From JBCCQH01 sp039024435 (GTDB lineage Bacteria; Bacteroidota; Bacteroidia; J057; JADKCL01), in the NCBI GenBank assembly GCA_039024435.1, contig JBCCQH010000133.1, forward strand, positions 1 to 18,040: a stretch of DNA of 18,040 nt, in the 5' to 3' direction. The notes under the pieces are model-generated. The model did no database searches. It was given only the letters and a program-made list of their open reading frames with translations, and was not told the origin of the DNA. Position numbers and translations under genes: made by a program. The stretch's first letter is position 1, and the number at the start of each line of letters is the position of its first letter. Shown here piece after piece: positions 7,365 to 15,600 of this stretch.

Positions 7365-8093
7365 TCATTGGTCGTTGAGTCGGCCGCGGGCCTGGATAAA
7401 AGCCCTCGCCCACTTCAAGGCGGCTTTTTCGCGCTCATTTTCGTTCATGATCCGGTAGTGGACCTGCATGCCCACCGCCAGTGCCTCGCTGAACTGATCG
7501 GGCAGCGGCTTCCCAATGGGATGCAGATTGCCGTTGCGGCGGATCCGCTCTTCCGCCCAGGTCGTCGCCAGGCGCTTCTTTTCATTGTCGTTCCGCTCAA
7601 GTTGGTGCACCATCATTCCGCAGGCAAAAGCTTCCTGCCATTGCTGCATCAGGTTGTGGTTCAGCGTATCGACCTGGCCCTGGGCTTCCACCCATTGCCG
7701 GGCCCAGGACACACAAAGGCGTCGTTTTTCGTTCTCGTTGGTTTCCCGGACATGGTACAATTCCGCCGCCGCGTAAGCATCATTGAACTGCTCGGGCAGC
7801 GGCGTGGCAAAGGTATGGAGGCGACCTTGGGCACCGAGCAAATCGTTGGCCCATTCCAGGGAAGTGCGCTGCTTTTCATTGTCATTTTGCATCCGCTGGT
7901 GGAGAAGGAGCGCGGTTGCGTAGGCTTCCTCAAACTGTTCCGCCAGCGGCGGATAAGCGACCGGGGCCGGATTCAGGTAAGACCAAGTGCTGTCCGACCG
8001 GAGCAAAATGATGCCCGGTTGACGGGTGGAGCTTTGGGCGATGCCCCCGAGGTAAGTCCCCAGCACCAATAGACAAGTTACGATGATGCGCAT
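7365..8093 (-). CDS. Secreted protein of four tandem 49-residue repeats, unknown function
   Basis: The 242-residue product has a signal peptide (MRIIVTCLLVLGTYLGGIAQ), a short linker, and then four repeats of 49 residues at 52-100, 101-149, 150-198 and 199-242 (the last lacks only its tail). By my alignment ten positions are identical in all four: Gln2, Ala6, Ala8, His14, Asn19, Asn21, Glu22, Trp30, Ala31 and Gly39. Position 20 is always Asp/Glu and position 3 Phe/Trp. Each unit looks like two amphipathic helices split by the N-[DE]-N-E turn, so an alpha-solenoid or helical bundle is likely. The start at 8093 gives the signal peptide; the frame extends 17 codons further up. I do not recognise the family; WAEERI...G in repeat 3 faintly recalls RyR-type repeats but the spacing differs. 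It is the third of three minus-strand genes, 139 nt after the eCIS-core gene, so it may be a separate unit. Confidence 0.8.
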   Translation of the reverse strand: MRIIVTCLLVLGTYLGGIAQSSTRQPGIILLRSDSTWSYLNPAPVAYPPLAEQFEEAYATALLLHQRMQNDNEKQRTSLEWANDLLGAQGRLHTFATPLPEQFNDAYAAAELYHVRETNENEKRRLCVSWARQWVEAQGQVDTLNHNLMQQWQEAFACGMMVHQLERNDNEKKRLATTWAEERIRRNGNLHPIGKPLPDQFSEALAVGMQVHYRIMNENEREKAALKWARAFIQARGRLNDQ

Positions 8094-8152
8094 TGTGGTT
8101 TTTGCGGACAATTTCGGAAAAAACCTCCATCCTGCTCTCCCCAAACTGGGAT

Positions 8153-8175
8153 AATTTTCAACGAAAAATTTTCAA
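8153..8175. repeat. Short direct repeat in the 139-nt gap between minus-strand genes
   Basis: AATTTTCAA occurs at 8153-8161 and again at 8167-8175, start to start 14 nt apart, within an AT-rich patch upstream of the minus-strand gene starting at 8093. This could be part of its promoter region, but no good TAnnTTTG box lies beside it. Confidence 0.35.
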
Positions 8176-8232
8176 TTGCGGGCGGTTCCGAACGCGCCCA
8201 TGGGAATCAGAAGTCGAGCAATTGGAAATTCT

Positions 8233-8796
8233 CTATCCGTCTTCGGAAAATTTGCCTTGGGCGATTTTTTCCGCGCCGACCGTTATCGCCTTTTTCCCCA
8301 TGACATCCGCCTCGTGCTCCAGGCTCTTGTTGTCGTTGATGGCCTGTCCCGCAATTGATCCCGTAGCCTTCACCCGGCCCTGGTTCTGCTGAACCGTGTG
8401 CCAGGCTTCGTGGGGCAAGTGCTTTTCCTGACCGGCTCCCAGATGAATGTCACTGCCCTTAGCGTAAGCGTGGGCGCCGTACTGGGCGGGCTTGGATGAG
8501 TTGTAATGCACCCGGACATTGTTCATGCTCATTCCGGAAAGCGATTCAATGCCCGCTTGCAGATCTGAGGGAAGCCCATTTTTCTGGCGCTGGATCACCG
8601 AGGCTTGCTTAGCGTCCGCTTTGCGCTGCAGGGCGGCGATGTGCCGGTTGCGGGAACTGTGGTCGGCCTTTTTTTGCAAAGCAGCATGGCGCGCGGCGGA
8701 TTTCACCGGTCCTTGCGGGACATAGCCTCCCTCCTGAGTCGTGATTTTTTCGCTCAGTTGTTCGGTATAGGGCTGCTTGGGATTTTGTTTGTCCAT
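8233..8796 (-). CDS. Stand-alone eCIS-core (DUF4157) domain protein
   Basis: The 187-residue product has no signal peptide. Its N-terminal ~70 residues are basic and contain a repeated RH.AALQ.KAD-type element (about 36-61), followed by 'VIQRQKNGLP'. Residues ~74-170 form the eCIS-core domain: NGLPSDLQAGIESLSG, 'NNVRVHYNS', 'GAHAYAKGSDIHLG', then LPHEAWHTVQQ with the zinc-metallopeptidase motif H129-E130-A-W-H133. 'LEHEADVMG' follows (159-167) and would supply the third acidic ligand. In known proteins this domain usually sits at the N-terminus of effectors loaded into extracellular contractile injection systems or of other polymorphic toxins. Here only ~17 residues follow, so no toxin is attached. 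The start at 8796 is preferred over 8832 because it begins 57 nt after the oxidoreductase stop and agrees with family N-termini. Whether it cuts peptides or acts as a loading module cannot be told from sequence. Confidence 0.9.
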   Translation of the reverse strand: MDKQNPKQPYTEQLSEKITTQEGGYVPQGPVKSAARHAALQKKADHSSRNRHIAALQRKADAKQASVIQRQKNGLPSDLQAGIESLSGMSMNNVRVHYNSSKPAQYGAHAYAKGSDIHLGAGQEKHLPHEAWHTVQQNQGRVKATGSIAGQAINDNKSLEHEADVMGKKAITVGAEKIAQGKFSEDG

Positions 8797-8853
8797 GCGA
8801 ATTGGTAAATCCTTACTTCTACAAAATGGCAAAAAAACCGGATTTACCCAAGT

Positions 8854-9387
8854 CTATTTTGCAATGGCCGCCCGAGCCACCCCGGCAAATTCCACGAGTT
8901 CCTGAACCACCCGCTCGGGAATTTGCCTTTCCTCCACCCAGGTATGGCAGTGGCCCAACCAGGACATCGACATGTAAATCGCCGTTTCCCGAAATGGTAG
9001 CTCAAAGTGGGGAATGGGCTCGGCATCGGAACTGCAACAGACCAGCCCCAAGTGCATTCCCGCCAAGGCCATTTTCGCCTTGGGATGCAAATCGAGCAGA
9101 TCGGTCATCCGGTCAAAAAACTTCTTCATCGTACCACTCATGGAATACCAATAGACCGGAGTCGCAAAAATCCAAACCGGATAATCCATCAGCCCTTCCA
9201 GCAAATCGGCAAAATCATCTCCCTGATTGCGGTGCTGGTAGTCATATTGACCAAAGTCATACGCCAAAAGATCCACCACCGAAAATTGGGTGTGCGCGGC
9301 GAGGAACTCGGCAATTTTAGCCGTGTTCCCATCGCCCCGGGCACTGCCGAGGATGATGACGCCCGGCTTGGGTTCGCGGTTGCTCAT
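8854..9387 (-). CDS. Flavodoxin-fold NAD(P)H-dependent oxidoreductase (FMN reductase/WrbA-like)
   Basis: The 177-residue cytoplasmic product has the flavodoxin-like fold of NADPH-dependent FMN reductases. The beta-1 strand VIILGSARGDGNT (10-22) is followed by the FMN-phosphate loop G14-T22, and the second flavin loop TPVYWYSMSGTMKKFFDR (76-93) is the hallmark segment of this family. 'LAGMHLGLVCCSSD' (108-121) forms the following strand and loop. Members reduce flavins, quinones or nitro/azo compounds with NAD(P)H; the substrate here is unknown. The start at 9387 removes an 11-residue extension that has no family match and that would overlap the probable promoter. It is first of the minus-strand set; the eCIS-core gene follows after 57 nt, so co-transcription is plausible. 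Confidence 0.85.
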   Translation of the reverse strand: MSNREPKPGVIILGSARGDGNTAKIAEFLAAHTQFSVVDLLAYDFGQYDYQHRNQGDDFADLLEGLMDYPVWIFATPVYWYSMSGTMKKFFDRMTDLLDLHPKAKMALAGMHLGLVCCSSDAEPIPHFELPFRETAIYMSMSWLGHCHTWVEERQIPERVVQELVEFAGVARAAIAK

Positions 9388-9395
9388 ATTGATTG

Positions 9396-9403
9396 CAAAT
9401 ATA
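9396..9403 (-). promoter_or_regulatory. Exact TAnnTTTG -7 box just before the oxidoreductase start
   Basis: Read on the minus strand, TATATTTG ends only 8 nt before the ATG at 9387. If used, the mRNA would be almost leaderless. No TTTG was found at the usual 19-21 nt spacing, so the assignment rests on the -7 box alone. Confidence 0.35.
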
Positions 9404-9501
9404 CGGCTACCCGGGACCAAAATTCAGAAAAAGTAGCTGCCCCAATCGGCTTGTTTTTCAGAAGATTAACCAAATCGTGCTGATTTTAGGATCATCGCTT
9501 T

Positions 9502-9534
9502 TTTGACATTCTGCCCGATTTTTATCTAACTTGA
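9502..9534 (+). promoter_or_regulatory. Possible promoter for the giant RHS gene
   Basis: TTTG (9502-9505) is followed by 21 nt and TAACTTGA (9527-9534), a partial match to TAnnTTTG. The surrounding 9470-9600 is AT-rich. This would give a leader of about 105 nt. No strong Shine-Dalgarno precedes the ATG at 9648. Confidence 0.3.
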
Positions 9535-9647
9535 CGGAAGTGATTCAAAAAACATTGGCTAGCAACAAGCGTCTCGGCCAATAAATATTCGTTTCATTTC
9601 CCCGGGCTCAGTTGTCCGATTTGGTGGCATTTAATTGTAACCACGAC

Positions 9648-12600
9648 ATGTTAAAAAACCTTGTTTGGGCCATTGTCCTGGCCCTGGGAGAGATCTGCCT
9701 TGTCTCTTCCCTCCCTGCCCAATCCACCGGTGGCCACGCTCCCGGCCAGGCCATTCCCCAGGAAGCCAAGAAAGCCGACCTCGGATCCGGCCCGGTCGGC
9801 GACAACGTGGACCTGTTCACTGGCAATCTCTCGCTGAGCTACGACTTCGGAAGCGTCGCGACCCTGAGCGGCTTGTCCTTTCCCATTCGTCTGCAATACA
9901 GCTCCTCTTCGCTGTTTTCCTTTGATCCCGCGCATACCAGTGGAGTTCCCTACGGCGAAGGTTGGGCCTTATCCGAAGCCTCGGTCACGGTAGAAACGCA
10001 TGCTTTTGACTTTTTGCCGGGAGAACTGCCCCGCGATCCGCAACTGCGTCCGATGTATACCCCGCTAGAAGTCGCCCAGCAAGGTCAGCTCTACTACTCC
10101 AACATCAAATTGCAATTGCCCGGCGGGAGGGGCGGTCGCTTGGTGTACAAATACCCTGACCAGGACGATGCCACCGTGGCCGTGTATCACCTGAACGCCT
10201 TCGAAAGCTATCTGGAAGTGCGCTTTGACGGGCAAAAGTGGGAGGCCCGCACCGACGACGGCGCGGTGTACGTGTTTTCGCTGCCCCAGTACCGCCTGCG
10301 CAACCCCACCAATACCACCGCCCATCTTGCCACCCACGAGGTTGAGACTTCAGTGCCATTGGCCGAGGTCACCAAGTGGCACCTGACCGAAATCTACCAT
10401 CCCAACCACGCCAACAACCAGAAGATCCTCTTCGAGTACGACCAGTTCGGCAAACAGGAGAACATGGCCGAGCTGGAACAGCCGATGGTCAAGCAGACCT
10501 TGGACAATTACGCTCCGCAGCGATTTCCCTTCGTGATCACACAAACGCATTACGATTCGCTGTTGGTGGCCGCGCCGGATCCCTTCGTGGTGATGGCGGG
10601 CGATACCATTTCCCCGGGCGATACCATCTGGGTCGAAGCGGTCTCCCCTTTGCCGGTGAGCGCCTACCGCGACGTATTCCTGCGCAGTGTCACCGCCACC
10701 GACGGGCAAGGCCAGGACATCAGCCGGGTGGAACTCAAGTATAAAAGCTGGCGACCGGAACAGGAACTGGCCAGTGATCCACTGCGGCTGAACCGCGGGC
10801 AATTTCTCGTCCTGAGCGATCCCCGGGTGATCCGACGCGATTCACTCTATTCCCAGAAAACAGTTTGGTTTCGTGGCCAGGACCACTCGGTAAGCCAAAC
10901 TGCCCACGGCACCCGTCCCCCAGAAAGCAGCGTGCCTTTCTCGACCGCCTGGAAACGCTACCAGCACCCCGCCGCCCACCAGAATCCCCTCTCCCGCAAA
11001 AATCCCGTCCTCGACCCGGCCAATCCATTTGTGGCCATCTACTCGGGGATCGCGGGCATCGTGCCCAATGCGCAGTACTGGGCCTGGCGCCGCGCCCTGG
11101 ACCAGAGTGGGCTGTCCATCCCATTTACCCACTCGGTCCTGGAATCCGCGCGCATCAACCGGCTCGAACTGCCCGGCGGCGATTGGTACGAGTTGCGCAG
11201 CCTGATCAAGCTCGATCCGGCCTTGGTGAACCAGGACGCCAATTTTGACCTCCGGGTGACCACCGGCGTGACCGACAACCACCCGCTGGTCAACAACGTG
11301 GAAGTCAACTATCCCTTTGCCGGCCAGGACTTCAAGTTGCGGCCCGCCGCACTCCAAAGTGGCCACTGGACCAATCCCTCCGGCTACATGGACAACGGCT
11401 ACGAGCTGTATTCCACCACCCGCAACATCGTCAAGTGGAATCCGGCCTACCAGCGGGGCAACCTCTTTTTGGCGACTCGCAACCGCTTCCGCTTGGGCAA
11501 TCTGCCCAATGAATTTGCCGGTTTCACCCTGCAGATCGGGCCGGGGGCGGACAACCTGGACCACGCCGCAGCCCATCCGAACGATGACAGCTACCGGCAT
11601 TATTTCACCAATCTGGACAATGTCAATTCGCCGCGCGATTACCATCCTTTGCGCTACGGAAGCTGGTTTGGGACCGGTGCGCCGCTGGAGCCGATGTTTC
11701 GCACCGACCGTTTTGGCCTGGTCACAAGCGCCAATCACCAGAAAGGCCCCTCCGGCGACCGCTTTCTCTGGTGGATGCTCAATGTACAGGACAATGCCTA
11801 CTCGCCTTTTGTCCTGAGCCAGCAGGGACCCAACCAGCCCACCGCCCTGACCCGCGAACAACTGAAAACCGGTCTGTCGACCAGTCACTTCTTTGACCGG
11901 GCGCCCTTCATCGCCGCCGCCCACGAGGTCGCCGATGATGCCCGGCTCTGGAATGTGGAACTGGTCCGCATCGCGAAGAATCCCTGGCTACTGGACTCGG
12001 TGATTTTTTACGTGGGCAATGGCGATTACGGGGTGGACCGCATTCCCACAGCCGCCTACAAACTGGAATACGACCTGCAGCAGGTCCCGGTGCCGAACAA
12101 CCTCGACCGCTCAGCGGGCAATCCCTTCCTCAACTATGCCGCAGACTACAAGATCGTAAATGGCGATACCGCTTTTCGCAATCTGTTCCAACTCACCGGG
12201 ATCTACCGCCTCGACTGTGACAGTACCGGACAGATCAGTCCGCCCGCTTCCCCGGCCGTCACTCAGATCGCGTACCTGCCGGATGATCGCTCGACTCCGC
12301 TCTTCAATGAAGGCTATCTGGTCGCGACCTACTGGACCGAACTGGGGGGCAAGCAGTGGTTTGAATACGACTTGGGCGGCGGGGATACCGTAGCCGTCAA
12401 TCAGAGTCGGGTGCTGCTCTCGGCCGACCAAAGCTATCAGGTGATGGGCCAAGGCGGGGTGTACCAGCAGCGCGTACCCATTCGGCGCAAGTACACCGAA
12501 ACCGACGGCCAAAGCCGCTTCGTGGAGTACGAGTTCCAAAATCCGGTCTTCTTTCACCGGGGCTACCGCATCGATCCGCACTTCGACAACGGGATGACCC

Positions 12601-15600
12601 ACAGCCTGCGCGGCAACAAAGTGTGGGGCTACGGCAAAGCCACCGTTCACCGGCCCTACATCGGCGGCACCCAGCGGGTGCGCTCCGAGTATACCTTTGC
12701 CACCGCCACGGCGACCCACGCGGATTCGCTGCTTTTCGGAAGGCTCATCAAGGTGGAAGAATACGACAGTGAAAACCGCTTGACCACGCGCAACCAGACC
12801 AGCTACGCCGCCCATCTCGTCTACCAAAACGGCCAACATTACCAGCGTCCCCCCTTGGGCAGCGACAACGGGCACCAGATTGAAACCCGCGCCAATTTTC
12901 TCAAAGAATACGAACCGGCCTATTTATTCGGCCAGGCAAATGACCGCTGGATGGACAGTTACTTCGTGCGGGTCCAGCACAGCCAACAAACGGTGCGCGA
13001 CGTCAACTCCGGCAATGCGATCACCAGCACCACGGAGCACACCTATTACGACTGGGACGATCAGCGCGCCGATACCGATGGCGATTACGATGAGATGTGG
13101 CGCTCCATTGCCCTGAGTCCCTGGTTTACCCGCACGCCCTGGTACCATGCCTCCTCCGGCCAATTTTCCTACGCCAGCGAACCCTCCTGGCAACTGGCTT
13201 CCACCCGCAGTAGCAGCAGCGACCATCCGGGAGCCTTCCAGGAGAAACGCTTCTTTTACCTCTGGGACATCGCACCCTTCCTGGCGTTCAATGATCCACT
13301 GACCCAGCGTTTTGCGGGATCGCACCGCCCCTTTTACCTCGCCCGTAAATACGGCATCCGTTCGGTAGCCTATGAACAGCAGGTGCGCCGCCACAACGGC
13401 CATCCCGATGAGCCCCCCCACCAATTGTCGACCTATTTCCAGTACGACATCTTCCAAAATGTACCCGGAGACTTTGTCTGGCAAGCCGATTCGAGCAATT
13501 ACGGACGGCTCTGCGATCCGGGTGACGGCGGCGGACCGATGCAAACCAACCGCCAGGCGGCCACCTACTGCTTTGGGGAAGGGGAGCCCGTACAGATCGA
13601 GGCGGAAGTCGCCGAACTGCTGGCCGATCCCCGCTACGTCAAGTCCCCTTCCGGACAGTGGTACTTCTTCCCCATCGAAAGTTACACCGCCCTGGATCTG
13701 GCGCAGATCGCCGCCCCCCAACCGGCTTGCCCGGGCGGAGTGGTCATCGGATTGGAGTCCGAGGCGCATTATTTTGGTACGCTGGACATGGCTGGCGGGG
13801 GTACGATTGCCGCGGCATCCATCGCTGCCCCCGGGAAAAAGACCCTCTTGCTGGGCTTTTGCCCCCACAAGCACGACCACACGACCTGCGAGGTCGTCCA
13901 CGGCTTTGCTTCGGATTCCACCATGACCCGGATGGTCCAGGATTCATCTTCCACCCCCAACGGCGAGCGGCAGAACTTCATCGACATGTTGCAGCAGCAG
14001 TTTTTCCTGCGTGCGGTCCATCAGCAAGCCGATACCCTCCCCAATCAGTACCTCCACCCCGATTCGCTGCACCATCCCGATCATCCCTCGCCCCACAACC
14101 TCTGGGAATTGGAATTGACCGGCGATGTCTACCATTCCACTCCTTACCGCTTCACCTGGCGGCCTCCCTTCCCCACGATTCGGACCTACCGGGTCCACGC
14201 GCGCAACCTGCACGGGCAGGTGATCGACGAGTCCGATGCCCGCCACCGGCACACGCTCTACCAATACGAAAAGGGGATTTTCCGCTCCTGGTTTACCCGC
14301 TGCGGGGAGCACCGCACGGCTTTGACCCGCTACAACTTTGGTGTGCCGCGCACGGTGACCGTCACCGATTTTGGTACGCTGGAACACGTTTCGCACTTTG
14401 ACTTTTACCCGGATAAGTCGCTCAAATCGATGTGGGCCCCGGACTCCTCCTGGGTGGCCTATGCCTACGATGGCAAAAAGCGCCTGGTGCAGGAATCCTT
14501 GAACGGAACCCTGCGCCGCAGTTACGCCTATCACCAATGGGACGGTGACCGGACCGCAAGCTGGGATGCCCGGATCGCGATGAACTACGTGGAGACTTCT
14601 TCGGTACCCGAACCGGGAGATCCGCCGGTGACCACTCGGGCCTACGTGGATCCGCTCGGGCGCAGCGCACAGACGGTGACCGGCGCCCAGTACCTGAACG
14701 GCAATTGGCGCAAAGCCTTTGCCGGGGTACAGAAATTCGATGCCTGGGACCGGGTCACCACCCGCCACCGTCCCTACGGCAAAGACCAACAGACCGACTT
14801 GGACTACGATCCGATTTATACGCCGGGACCAGCCCGCGTAACCCAGTACGAACGCGCGGCCGGTGGCCGTCCCCTGGCCACCGCCCAACCGGGCAATGCC
14901 ATTGGCGGCAAGGAGGTGAACTCAAGCTATGAGATCATCAGCGTCGTCAAGTTCCAGACCGAGACCGGGGCCAGCAATACCGAGATCGCCAAGCTCTTCC
15001 CGACTTTGGGTGCGGTATTCGGCGGGGGCGGCGGAAACGGGGGCGGAAACAGCCCCAGCGGCAAGGGCAAGGTCACGGCGACGGGACCTTTGCCCGGACA
15101 GGTCCATCTCTTCAAGACCAGCACCACCGATGAGGACGGTCGGCGGGTGATTGCGTACGCCAATGCTTCGGGTTGGAAGATCGCAACCCTCGGGTTCACC
15201 GATTCGGCGTATTCAGACAAAGTGCTGACCCTGTTTGTCCACGACGGCGCCGGGCGGGTGGCCTGCACCATCCATCCCAATAAGTTGGTGTCGGCCACGC
15301 AGTACAATCTCTTTGGTTGGCCTTATTTGACCCGCACGCCGGACCGCGGTACGACCAAGCTCTTCTACAATCAGGCGGGGGATTTGCGCTATTCGCAAAA
15401 CGAAAAGCGCAAGGCCGAAGGTAAATTCACCGCGATCAGTTACGACCGCATGGGCCGGGCTTACCGGGAAGAAATCCTGGCTTTGTCACCGCTGCAAATT
15501 GGCAATCTGGAATATCTGCCCCTGCATTACCGCGATACCCTTGGGGTTCCTTTCAGCAACATTCAGACCTTTGCCGATGAGCTTTGGCGGCTCAGTGGGG

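Noticed and set aside
7230..8072. 280-codon plus-strand frame opposite the repeat-protein gene
   Set aside because: The minus-strand product has a signal peptide and four exact-length repeats, which only a true reading frame would preserve.
7365..8093. RyR-repeat identity for the 49-residue repeats
   Set aside because: A WA..RI...G stretch in repeat 3 is similar, but the His-to-Trp spacing and the Asn-x-Asn-Glu motif do not fit that family.
10842..11924. 360-codon minus-strand frame inside the RHS gene
   Set aside because: Antisense shadow of the long plus-strand frame; no motif and no start context.
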